Part shown: positions 8,055 through 14,928 of the stretch, piece after piece
Position numbering within the stretch: the first letter of the stretch is position 1
Layout of the letters: every line of letters begins with the position of its first letter
NCBI GenBank assembly: GCA_002314195.1
Contig: DCCQ01000076.1
Location: forward strand, 1 to 14,956
Length of the DNA: 14,956 nt
Origin: Bacteroidales bacterium UBA1077
GTDB taxonomy: Bacteria > Bacteroidota > Bacteroidia > Bacteroidales > UBA932
Direction of reading: 5' to 3'
The notes under the pieces: model-generated
The model's input: the letters and a program-made list of their open reading frames with translations, nothing else
Told to the model about the DNA's origin: nothing
Databases searched by the model: none
Program-made: the position numbers and the translations under genes

Positions 8055-8139
8055 TTTCGGGTGTGGAATCGGTGGTTTTGCACCCGGTAGTGTCGATTTT
8101 GTCGCTTTCGGGTGAAAATGACGGCATTTTGCACCCGAA
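8055..8139 (+). repeat. Two similar tandem hairpins between divergent promoters
   Basis: Two 32-base units, 8055-8086 and 8106-8137, both start TTTCGGGTG and end TTTTGCACCCG, with different middles. Unit 2 folds as TTCGGGTGAAAATG against CATTTTGCACCCGAA: a 14-bp stem with one bulged G and a four-base loop. Unit 1 can form a 13-pair stem with a three-base loop if G.U pairs are allowed, so it is stable mainly as plus-strand RNA. They lie upstream of both flanking promoters, so neither predicted transcript contains them. They could be a palindromic intergenic repeat, a regulator site, or part of an unrecognised small RNA. Confidence 0.65.
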
Positions 8140-8155
8140 TCGCTGTGCGAAACGC

Positions 8156-8187
8156 TTTACGTATATTCAAAGATTTTAGTAATTTTG
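8156..8187 (+). promoter_or_regulatory. Bacteroidota-type promoter for mazG
   Basis: TTTA (8156-8159, one base off TTTG), a 20-base spacer, and TAATTTTG (8180-8187), an exact TAnnTTTG followed by CA as in pgi. The expected transcription start is 8191-8194, on or within three bases of the ATG at 8194. This rules out the upstream TTG (8185) as start codon. Confidence 0.65.
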
Positions 8188-8193
8188 CAGGAT

Positions 8194-9012
8194 ATGATCA
8201 ACAAGGAAAAGAAATTAGAGGCGTTCGAGAGGGCGCTCGAGGTGATGGACCGGCTTCGCGCCGAGTGTCCGTGGAATCATGCGCAAACCATTGACACCCT
8301 GCGACCTATGACGATTGAGGAGGTCTATGAACTCAGTGACGCTGTGATGAAGAAGGATGAGACCGCTCTTGAGAAAGAACTCGGGGACGTGTTCCTTCAC
8401 GTTATATTTTATGCCAAGATCGCGGAGGAGGAAGGCCGATATGACATCGCTGATGTGATGAACAAGCTCTGTGAGAAGATGATCTACCGCCATCCTCACG
8501 TGTTCTCAACCGCAAAGGTGGTCGACGCCGAACAGGTGTCAGAGAACTGGGAGATGCTCAAGGCCAAGGAGAAAGGCGGCAACAAACGCATTCTTTCCGG
8601 AATCCCGGACGCGATGCCTCCGATCCTGAAGGCGTTCTCGATGCAGGACAAAGCCCGTGGCGTTGGCTTCGACTGGGAGGAGAAGCGTCAGGTCTGGGAC
8701 AAGGTCAAAGAGGAGCAGGGGGAATTGCAGGTTGAGATGGATGCCATGGACTCCGCAGTCACGGAGGAAGAGCGCAAGGCTGCCGCTGACAAGGCCGAGG
8801 AGGAACTCGGAGACTTCATGTTTGCCACGATCAACGCCGCCAGGCTTTACGGCCTCAATCCGGACACGGCTCTTAACCGTGCCTGCGACAAGTTCCGCCG
8901 CCGCTTCACCTATCTGGAGGAGAACACAATCCGCAAGGGCCGTGACCTTCATGACATGACTCTCGCCGAGATGGACGAGATCTGGGATGAGGGAAAGGCG
9001 AAAGGACTTTAG
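8194..9012 (+). CDS. mazG: Nucleoside triphosphate pyrophosphohydrolase MazG
   Basis: Cytosolic house-cleaning enzyme that hydrolyses (d)NTPs to the monophosphate and pyrophosphate. 272 residues with two MazG domains, as in the E. coli-type protein. The first has CPWNHAQTIDTLRPMTIEEV (25-44), then EEVYEL and KELGDVFLHVIFYAKIAEEE (61-80), which supply the acidic EExxE and ExxD metal ligands. The second has EEELGDFMFATINAARLYGL (202-221) and the conserved end CDKFRRRFTYLEE. Between them is GIPDAMPPILKAFSMQDKA, also typical. Start is ATG at 8194 (MINKEKKLEAFERAL). A TTG nine bases earlier would overlap the -7 box and is rejected. It is followed by a 144-base gap carrying the promoter of the next gene. 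Confidence 0.95.
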   Translation: MINKEKKLEAFERALEVMDRLRAECPWNHAQTIDTLRPMTIEEVYELSDAVMKKDETALEKELGDVFLHVIFYAKIAEEEGRYDIADVMNKLCEKMIYRHPHVFSTAKVVDAEQVSENWEMLKAKEKGGNKRILSGIPDAMPPILKAFSMQDKARGVGFDWEEKRQVWDKVKEEQGELQVEMDAMDSAVTEEERKAAADKAEEELGDFMFATINAARLYGLNPDTALNRACDKFRRRFTYLEENTIRKGRDLHDMTLAEMDEIWDEGKAKGL

Positions 9013-9083
9013 AGGCGTTCGGACGATTATTGACTGTCATTGGCAATGAAAATGATTTAAAAGTTAAACTTTGACGGTTCATA

Positions 9084-9115
9084 TTTGTCCAAAACGAGAC
9101 TATTTCTTAAATTTG
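9084..9115 (+). promoter_or_regulatory. Bacteroidota-type promoter for the GNAT-like gene
   Basis: TTTG (9084-9087), a 20-base spacer and TAAATTTG (9108-9115), a full match to the -33/-7 consensus. Transcription would start near 9119, leaving a leader of about 37 bases to ATG 9157. It lies over the longer possible start (TTG 9085), which argues against that start. Confidence 0.75.
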
Positions 9116-9156
9116 TGGATGTCTTCCTGAGAAGGAACATTGTAGAATGGATATTT

Positions 9157-10275
9157 ATGCCTGATTATAAAGTAGTTGAGGTTGTGAGCAGAAGGGACCT
9201 GATGAGATTCATCAAGTTCCCTGACAGGCTTTACAAAGATTGTCCCCAGTATGTTCCCGCTCTCCACAGCGACCAGGTCAAATCTTTGACAAAAGTATCG
9301 ACTCTTTCTTATTGCAAGAGGAAGATGTGGATGGTCATGGATGGCAAGGCTGTTGTCGGCCGCATCTGCGGGATGATAAACCCTCGCTACAACGCATTGT
9401 ATGACAAGAAAAGGGCCCGTTTCGGGTGGTTTGACACCATAGATGACTTCGAGGTTGCGAAACTGCTTTTGGACACGGCCGAGAGCTGGGCGAAGGAGAA
9501 CGGAATGAACGAGATCCACGGCCCTCTTTATTACAACACACTTGGGAAACAAGGCATGCTGGTCGAGGGATTCGAGAACATCCCGCCGTTCAACTGCCTT
9601 TACAACTATCCTTACTACAATGATTTTGTGACGAGGCTTGGCTATGTGAAGGAATGCGACTGGCTTCAGTACAAGGTCGCCGCGGACCAGCCTCTTCAGG
9701 AGAAGATCACCAGGATCGCCGGGCTTCTGAAACAGAGGTACAACCTTCATGAAGGCAGTCTGAACAAACTCAAGAAGGACAAGAAGATGGTGCGTTACTT
9801 CTTTGATGTCTACAACGAGAGCTTCGCGAAATCGGTCTACAACTTCATCCCTTTCACCAAGGAGGAGATTGACGAGGAGGCAAGCGAGGTGTTGAGTTTC
9901 GTCTCGGACAAGACAAGCAGCATCATATTCGATGACAATGAGGAACTTGTCGGATTCGGGATAACTTTCCCGTCCATCTCCAAGGCTCTTCAAAAGGCGA
10001 AGGGACACTTGTTTCCTTTCGGATGGTTCCACCTTTTGATGGCGATGTTCAGGTACGACACGGTTGACCTGATGATCAACGGGGCCGTGCCGAAGTGGCA
10101 GAACACCGGAGTGTCGTCGATCTACCACTGCACGATGTCGGAGAAGTACCGCAAGGCCGGCACGAAATGGGCGATAACCAACCCGCAGATCGAGTCAAAC
10201 GGGGCGGTCAACGTCTGGGGAAAGTACGAGCACGAACTGTACATGCGCCGCCGCTGCTACTTGAAGTCTATTTAG
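9157..10275 (+). CDS. GNAT-like protein of unknown substrate, conserved in Bacteroidota
   Basis: 372 residues, probably cytosolic, with no signal peptide or membrane segment. The first half has the look of a GNAT acyl-CoA fold: VVGRICGMIN (66-75), RFGWFDTIDD (88-97), then a helix leading to WAKENGMNEIHGP (111-123). Family-typical stretches are KQGMLVEGFENIPPFNCLYN (131-150) with PYY next and LGYVKECDW. The second half (after about 190) holds a further block ending HELYMRRRCYLKSI, perhaps a second diverged GNAT domain. I know similar proteins as widespread hypotheticals in this phylum; no reaction is known to me. ATG 9157 was chosen because a full promoter sits at 9084-9115; the longer frame begins at a TTG inside the promoter. 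It lies 70 bases upstream of prfA, with no terminator or promoter seen between, so read-through is likely. Confidence 0.8.
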   Translation: MPDYKVVEVVSRRDLMRFIKFPDRLYKDCPQYVPALHSDQVKSLTKVSTLSYCKRKMWMVMDGKAVVGRICGMINPRYNALYDKKRARFGWFDTIDDFEVAKLLLDTAESWAKENGMNEIHGPLYYNTLGKQGMLVEGFENIPPFNCLYNYPYYNDFVTRLGYVKECDWLQYKVAADQPLQEKITRIAGLLKQRYNLHEGSLNKLKKDKKMVRYFFDVYNESFAKSVYNFIPFTKEEIDEEASEVLSFVSDKTSSIIFDDNEELVGFGITFPSISKALQKAKGHLFPFGWFHLLMAMFRYDTVDLMINGAVPKWQNTGVSSIYHCTMSEKYRKAGTKWAITNPQIESNGAVNVWGKYEHELYMRRRCYLKSI

Positions 10276-10345
10276 GAATATACCAACTCTGGTACCTGAA
10301 CCTGTCGAAGCATCGAAGGACCGATATATTAATTAACCATTAAAT

Positions 10346-11440
10346 ATGGCAGAGAACAACACATTAGTGGACAAGATCCTGGCTCTCCAGGAAAAATATG
10401 AGTCACTTCAGAAGCAACTTGCTGATCCTGAGGTGATCGCCGACATGAAGAAATACGTCCAGCTCAACAAGGACTACAAGGAACTTGAGCCGATCATCAA
10501 GACAGGTCTTGAGTACAAGAAGATGGTCGATGAGCTGGCCGAGGCCAAGGACATCATGATCAACGAGAAGGATGATGACCTCAGGGACATGGCCAAGGCG
10601 GAGATCGCGGAGATAGAGCCGAAGATCCCCGAGATGGAAGAAAAAATAAAGATTCTCCTGATTCCTGCTGACCCTGATGACAACAAGAACGCCATCATAG
10701 AGATCCGTGGAGGTACAGGCGGCGACGAGGCCGCAATATTCGCGGGTGACCTTTTCAGGATGTATTCCAAGTACGCCGAGAAACGAGGATGGAAACTGGA
10801 GGTCAACGATGAGACCCCAGGCACTGCCGGCGGCTACAAGCAGATCGTTTTCAAGCTTTCTTCCAACGATGAGGGAGTGTACGGCATCATGAAATATGAG
10901 TCCGGTGTCCACCGCGTCCAGAGGGTTCCCCAGACTGAGACACAGGGCAGAATCCAGACCTCAGCCGCTTCAGTGGCTGTCTTCCCGGAGGCTGGGGAGT
11001 TTGACGTGGATCTCAAATGGGATGACATCCGTCTGGACCTCTTCTGTTCGTCAGGCCCTGGCGGTCAGGGAGTCAACACGACTTATTCGGCCGTGCGTCT
11101 TACCCACCTCCCGACCGGTCTGGTCGTGCAGTGTCAGGAGGAGCGTTCGCAGCTCAAGAACAAAGACAGGGCGTTCGAGGAGTTGAGGACCCGTCTCTAC
11201 AATCTTGAGCATCAGAAGTATCTAGATGAGATCGGGGCGAAGCGAAAGACGATGGTCTCGACTGGTGACCGCTCGGCCAAAATCCGTACCTACAACTACC
11301 CGCAGGGCCGTGTGACCGATCACCGCATCAACTGGTCGATGTACAACCTTCCTGTCTTCATGGACGGTGACATTCAGGAGTGCATCAACCAGCTCCAGAT
11401 CGCGGAGAACGCCGAGCGTCTTAAAGAGGCTGGTGAGTAG
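10346..11440 (+). CDS. prfA: Peptide chain release factor 1
   Basis: Class I release factor for UAA and UAG stops; it hydrolyses peptidyl-tRNA on the ribosome. 364 residues, the normal length. Domain 1 is the coiled-coil-like 1-100; the PCRF part holds RGGTGGDEAAIFAGDLFRMY (121-140). The stop-codon-reading tripeptide PxT is PQT at 195-197 in HRVQRVPQTETQGRIQTSAA, which marks RF1 rather than RF2 (SPF). The catalytic GGQ is at 239-241 in SGPGGQGVNTTYSAVRLTHL. There is no programmed frameshift, as expected for RF1. Start is ATG 10346 after an AT-rich stretch, with no Shine-Dalgarno. Its own stop codon is TAG, read by RF1 itself, and that codon lies inside the base of the 31-bp inverted repeat at 11437-11525. 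Confidence 0.97.
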   Translation: MAENNTLVDKILALQEKYESLQKQLADPEVIADMKKYVQLNKDYKELEPIIKTGLEYKKMVDELAEAKDIMINEKDDDLRDMAKAEIAEIEPKIPEMEEKIKILLIPADPDDNKNAIIEIRGGTGGDEAAIFAGDLFRMYSKYAEKRGWKLEVNDETPGTAGGYKQIVFKLSSNDEGVYGIMKYESGVHRVQRVPQTETQGRIQTSAASVAVFPEAGEFDVDLKWDDIRLDLFCSSGPGGQGVNTTYSAVRLTHLPTGLVVQCQEERSQLKNKDRAFEELRTRLYNLEHQKYLDEIGAKRKTMVSTGDRSAKIRTYNYPQGRVTDHRINWSMYNLPVFMDGDIQECINQLQIAENAERLKEAGE

Positions 11441-11525
11441 AGACCTCCTCCATTGGCCACAGCCACCGACGCTTCGCGCCCTGTCCGGGTAAAGGGTGGC
11501 TGTGGCCAATGGAGGAGGTCTCTAC
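11437..11525. repeat. Perfect 31-bp inverted repeat between convergent genes
   Basis: Left arm 11437-11467 (starts GTAGAGACCTCCTCC, ends CCACAGCCACC) is the exact reverse complement of 11495-11525, 31 of 31 bases, around a 27-base loop. The left arm includes the prfA stop codon (11438-11440), and the right arm ends 12 bases before the stop of the nucleotidyltransferase gene on the other strand. Because it is symmetric, both convergent transcripts would carry the same strong hairpin. There is no T-tract after either arm, so it is not a textbook intrinsic terminator. It may act as a bidirectional terminator, as a 3'-end stabiliser, or be a small palindromic insertion. Confidence 0.9.
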
Positions 11526-11537
11526 GGTCGAATATAT

Positions 11538-12278
11538 CTATCCGGAGATTCCGTTGTACTGTTCGCAGACGGAGTGGTAACTTTCCAGGTTGCCGATGTC
11601 GAAACGGTGTCCTGGCATCTCCATGGCGTGGACCGGTACTTGTGTCGCAAGCCAGGCGATGTAGCTGCCGGGGGCATCCGTGCCACAACCGGCGGCGATG
11701 CCATCTGGAATCCGGGCCGCATCCTTTCTGGTATAGTAGTAAAAAGGAGGACAGCACCAATGCGAACGTGGCTGGGTAGGCTTTTCCTGCATCCCCAGGA
11801 TCAGATCATTGCCGTTTACTTCAAGCACACCGCATTTGCGCAGCCTGTCCTCGGACGGCTCGTAGAAGCGCATGACGCAGGAAGTCTCTTTTGAACGGGA
11901 ATATTCAATGAACCTCACCAGGCTGAAATCCAGTACATTGTCTCCTGCGATGACGAGCATGTCATCATCAAGTCCAAGGCTGTCAATCGCGAACTTGATG
12001 TCACGCACGGCCCCCAAGCGAGTCTCGTTCGTGGAGGTTTCGTCATCGACCACGGTGATCTTGTCGTCCGGCCGCCCGGCAGCCCATTCCGTGAAATGGC
12101 AGGCGAACTTATGGTTGGAGATGACGACATATTCATCAACCGCTCCTGAAGTCTTGATGTCGTCCACAAGCCAGTCCAGAATGGCTTTGTCCCGCACTTT
12201 CAGCAATGGCTTCGGAAAATTTTCGGTCAGCGGGTAGAGGCGTGTGGCATACCCTGCCGCAAGAATCAAGCATTTCAT
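11538..12278 (-). CDS. Sugar-1-phosphate nucleotidyltransferase (NTP_transferase family)
   Basis: Cytosolic enzyme of 246 residues that would join a nucleoside triphosphate to a sugar 1-phosphate, giving an NDP-sugar and pyrophosphate. The N-terminal nucleotide-binding signature is LILAAGYATRLYPLTENFPK (4-23, GYATRL in place of the usual GxGTRL) followed by PLL. The metal-binding Asp is in AGDN (111-114), then EKP (165-167), and FDIGN (226-230) near the end corresponds to the usual DIGTPE-type motif. It is a short form without the C-terminal hexapeptide repeats. Start is ATG 12278; an ATG 48 bases upstream would overlap the kinase gene and adds a non-homologous leader, so it is rejected. It lies 11 bases after the sugar kinase stop, third in the pgi run. 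The sugar and base specificity cannot be read from motifs; the kinase next door is the best clue. Confidence 0.88.
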   Translation of the reverse strand: MKCLILAAGYATRLYPLTENFPKPLLKVRDKAILDWLVDDIKTSGAVDEYVVISNHKFACHFTEWAAGRPDDKITVVDDETSTNETRLGAVRDIKFAIDSLGLDDDMLVIAGDNVLDFSLVRFIEYSRSKETSCVMRFYEPSEDRLRKCGVLEVNGNDLILGMQEKPTQPRSHWCCPPFYYYTRKDAARIPDGIAAGCGTDAPGSYIAWLATQVPVHAMEMPGHRFDIGNLESYHSVCEQYNGISG

Positions 12279-12289
12279 GTTCCGGCCAA

Positions 12290-13462
12290 TTATATTTTCA
12301 CACCGTCGGCGCTGTGGCAGACGCACGCCGAGTAATGCCCTTTCAGTTCAGGGAATTCGGCGAGATATTCAGTTTCGACTTTATTGAATATTCCCTCCTT
12401 GAAGTCAGGATCTATGAGCGCCATGCAGCAGCCTTTGAAGCCGGCTCCGCTGAAACGTCCTCCGTAGATGCCATCGGTGCGGGTCATGATCTCGTAGATT
12501 TTTTTCAGTTCCGGTGACCCTGTCTCCCATTTTTCGATCGAGGACCGTCCGCTCTCGAAGCTGAGGCGGCCGAACTTTTGCAGGTCACCCTGCCTCCATG
12601 CCTCGGCTCCGCGCTGGACGCGGTCATATTCACTGAACCAATGCTCCGCGCGTCGACGCCATGTCTCAGGCAAACGGTCTCCGAATTTGTGGAAAACCTC
12701 GACGGGAACATCACGCATGTTGGTTTCCGAGAATTTGCCGTACTCCATTCCGGCATAGGCTTTCAGCGCATACGCCGCGCAGCGGCACTCGTCCACCCTC
12801 ATGTTGAATTTGCTGCCGGCCAGAGTACGCTCGACACCGCTGAAGAATATGGCGATTTCGTAGGGCTTCATGGCCTGAGACGCCGGGATGAGCTCGTAAC
12901 TGTCGTCTCTGGTGTCAAGATAGAGGAGGTGGTCTTTTTTCGAATAGACCTCGCAACTCTGGTCCAGTTTTCCGCATGAAACCCCGACATAGTCATTCTC
13001 GGCCGCCATCTCTGTCTTGATCAGTTCGATGTCGGAAAGGTGAATGCCGTTGACCGTACACAGGGCCTTCAGGAAAGCGATTGTGACGGCGGCGGAAGAG
13101 GACAGACCTCCGATCGGAAGTGACCCCTCGATCACTCCGCTGAGCCCCACACGGAGCGGATACTTGGCTCCGAGCTTGAGGGTGGCCCCGCGCAGATAAT
13201 CCGCCCAGTCTCCCTGTTTAGGCTCCGGAACCGCGCTTACATGCCATTGGGCGCGCTTGGGAAACTGGAGAGAGGAGAACTCTATGACTCCGTTTTGTTT
13301 GGGAGCGTAGGCTATGTGGATTCCTTTGTCGATGGCCAGACCGGTCACCTTGCCCAGTTGGTGGTCAGAATGGGCTCCGAGCGGGCACACACGATACGGA
13401 CAGAACGAGAGCCCTTCCGGCTCCCGTCTGTACGTTTCCCTGAATTTCTGCTCGCAGGTCAT
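12290..13462 (-). CDS. GHMP-family sugar-1-kinase, galacturonokinase-like (related to galactokinase)
   Basis: Cytosolic kinase of 390 residues expected to phosphorylate the anomeric hydroxyl of a galactose-type sugar. The three GHMP motifs are present: CPYRVCPLGAHSDHQLG (21-37), the ATP-binding SLPIGGLSSSAA (114-125), and GGRFSGAGFKGCCMAL (334-349). The likely catalytic Asp is Asp167 in GVSCGKLDQSC, with Arg24 also kept. The first motif departs from the galactokinase form GRVNLIGEHTDY: the Glu that contacts the sugar 6-hydroxyl in galactokinase is Ala30 and the Tyr is His34. As I recall, plant galacturonokinase carries SPYRICPLGAHIDHQGG at this place, a close match, so a uronic acid or other C6-modified sugar is a plausible substrate. 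Plain galactokinase remains possible. It starts 5 bases after the pgi stop and ends 11 bases before the nucleotidyltransferase. Confidence 0.88.
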   Translation of the reverse strand: MTCEQKFRETYRREPEGLSFCPYRVCPLGAHSDHQLGKVTGLAIDKGIHIAYAPKQNGVIEFSSLQFPKRAQWHVSAVPEPKQGDWADYLRGATLKLGAKYPLRVGLSGVIEGSLPIGGLSSSAAVTIAFLKALCTVNGIHLSDIELIKTEMAAENDYVGVSCGKLDQSCEVYSKKDHLLYLDTRDDSYELIPASQAMKPYEIAIFFSGVERTLAGSKFNMRVDECRCAAYALKAYAGMEYGKFSETNMRDVPVEVFHKFGDRLPETWRRRAEHWFSEYDRVQRGAEAWRQGDLQKFGRLSFESGRSSIEKWETGSPELKKIYEIMTRTDGIYGGRFSGAGFKGCCMALIDPDFKEGIFNKVETEYLAEFPELKGHYSACVCHSADGVKI

Positions 13463-13467
13463 AGGCT

Positions 13468-14802
13468 TTAGAGTCTGGCTTGGAGCGCTTTGCTCTGCTC
13501 CTCGTAGCCAGGCTTGCCAAGAAGGGCGAACATATTCTTCTTGTATGCCTCCACGCCAGGCTGGTTGAACGGATTCACACCGAGAACATAGGCGCTGATT
13601 CCGCAGGCATATTCAAAGAAATAGAACAGGCCGCCGAGGTTGAAGGCGTTGATCTTCTCGATGGAGACTTCCAGCTGTGGAACGCCGCCGTCGATGTGGG
13701 CGAGCTTGGTGCCGAGCCGGGCCATGGCGTTGCAATGCTCCACGTGCTGTCCGGCGAGATAGTTGAGCTGGTCGAGATTCTGCTCGTCGCTGCCGATGAC
13801 AACATCGCGGTTGCTCTTCTCGATGTTGACGACGGTCTCGAACATTACCCTGTCACCGTCCTGGATGAACTGGCCCATGGAGTGAAGGTCTGTGGTGAAA
13901 TTGACGGACGCAGGGAAGATTCCCTTGAGGTCCTTGCCCTCGGACTCTCCGTAGAGCTGCTTCCACCATTCTCCAAGATACTGGAACTTAGGATTGTAGG
14001 CTACGAGAACCTCAATCTTCTTTCCAAGTCTTGAGTAGAGGAGGTTTCTCATCGCGGCGTACTGGACGGCCGGGTTCTCCTCGCTCTTGACCGCGAGGGC
14101 CTTCTCCATTTCCACTGCTCCGGCGAGCATCTCGCGGACATCGAATCCAGCGAGGACGATAGGCAGAAGACCTACCGGAGTGAGCACAGAGAAACGGCCT
14201 CCGACATTGTCAGGCACTACGAATGTCTTGTAGCCTTCCTGATTGGAGAGTGTCTTGAGGGCGCCTTTGTGGGCGTCGGTGATGGCGACGATCCTTTCAG
14301 ACGCGTCGTTGTAGTTCTTCTCAATGTGTTCCTTGACGATTCTGAAGGCGACAGCAGGTTCGGTGGTGGTGCCGGACTTTGAGATCACAACGATGGCGAC
14401 ATTTCTCTCGGCCACCAGATCCATCAGTTCGGCAAGATATTCTTCAGAAAGATTGTTGCCGGCAAAGACAACCTCCGGAGCCTCTTTCACGCCTCCGAGC
14501 TGCTTCGCGAAGTTGTGTGAAAGGGCTTCGATGGCGCAGCGTGCTCCAAGGTAGGAACCTCCGATGCCGATCACAACGACAAGGTTGACACCCTTTGCCT
14601 TCCAGTTGTCACGGACGGCTTCGCACTCTGCGATGAGGGCCTCAGGTGTCCTGGACGGAAGGTGTTTCCATCCGAGAAAGTCGTTTCCGGCTCCTGTCTC
14701 GCTGTCCAGCACATCGAAGGCGGCGAGAGCCTTGCCTACATATTCCTTGTAATCCGCATCCTTTACGAAGGAGGAACAACCTCCCAAATTGACTTTGACC
14801 AT
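13468..14802 (-). CDS. pgi: Glucose-6-phosphate isomerase
   Basis: Cytosolic glycolytic and gluconeogenic enzyme, glucose 6-phosphate to fructose 6-phosphate. 444 residues, the short Bacillus-type length. Key stretches: VVVIGIGGSYLGARCAIEAL (75-94), the phosphate-binding VISKSGTTTEPAVAFRI (139-155), GGRFSVLTPVGLLPI (201-215), and GESEGKDLKGIFPASVNFTT (285-304), which carries the likely base Glu. His307 is in TDLHSMGQ, and the C-terminal signature GGLFYFFEYACGISAYVLGV (390-409) is followed by NPFNQPGVEAYKKNMF with the conserved Lys. Nothing is missing. Start is ATG 14802. It is the first gene of a tight run with the sugar kinase (5-base gap) and the nucleotidyltransferase, so a promoter just upstream (14839-14866) probably serves all three. 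Confidence 0.97.
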   Translation of the reverse strand: MVKVNLGGCSSFVKDADYKEYVGKALAAFDVLDSETGAGNDFLGWKHLPSRTPEALIAECEAVRDNWKAKGVNLVVVIGIGGSYLGARCAIEALSHNFAKQLGGVKEAPEVVFAGNNLSEEYLAELMDLVAERNVAIVVISKSGTTTEPAVAFRIVKEHIEKNYNDASERIVAITDAHKGALKTLSNQEGYKTFVVPDNVGGRFSVLTPVGLLPIVLAGFDVREMLAGAVEMEKALAVKSEENPAVQYAAMRNLLYSRLGKKIEVLVAYNPKFQYLGEWWKQLYGESEGKDLKGIFPASVNFTTDLHSMGQFIQDGDRVMFETVVNIEKSNRDVVIGSDEQNLDQLNYLAGQHVEHCNAMARLGTKLAHIDGGVPQLEVSIEKINAFNLGGLFYFFEYACGISAYVLGVNPFNQPGVEAYKKNMFALLGKPGYEEQSKALQARL

Positions 14803-14838
14803 ATTACTTCTGAATTAAGGTAAACTATTTTATGGATG

Positions 14839-14866
14839 CAAAAATAACCATTTTCCGCAAAAACAA
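14839..14866 (-). promoter_or_regulatory. Probable promoter for pgi and the two genes after it
   Basis: On the minus strand, TATTTTTG (14846-14839) fits TAnnTTTG and is followed by CA. TTG at 14866-14864 is the nearest -33 candidate, at a spacing of 17, a little short of the usual 19-20. The leader would be about 32 bases. Confidence 0.5.
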
Positions 14867-14928
14867 CCTCCAACAACCGGAGAATTTTTTATAATGTAGT
14901 TGGCGGCGTTGTTACAATGTTTGGTTTT

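Noticed and set aside
8055..8139. Repeat pair considered as a small CRISPR array
   Set aside because: There are only two units, each an internal palindrome with a varying middle, no regular spacers and no cas genes.
8185..8193. TTG at 8185 as the start of mazG
   Set aside because: The TTG is part of the -7 box, upstream of the predicted transcription start; ATG 8194 fits the family N-terminus.
9085..9156. TTG at 9085 as the start of the GNAT-like gene
   Set aside because: It overlaps the -33 element and its 24 extra codons cross the -7 box; ATG 9157 gives the usual N-terminus.
9100..10128. Open frame of 342 codons on the minus strand opposite the GNAT-like gene
   Set aside because: The plus-strand gene has family motifs and a full promoter; the opposite frame has neither and overlaps that promoter.
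11893..11907. GAACGGGAATATTC shared in inverted orientation with the fecR-sigma gap near 5895-5908
   Set aside because: One 14-base match in 15 kb is about what chance allows, more so given the excess of GAATAT in this window.
12279..12326. Longer start of the nucleotidyltransferase at 12326
   Set aside because: It would overlap the end of the kinase gene and add 16 Arg-rich residues before the MKCLILAAG start typical of the family.
14862..14890. Terminator-like CTCC/GGAG hairpin followed by T residues on the plus strand
   Set aside because: The stem is only four base pairs and no gene ends upstream on that strand; it overlaps the pgi promoter region.
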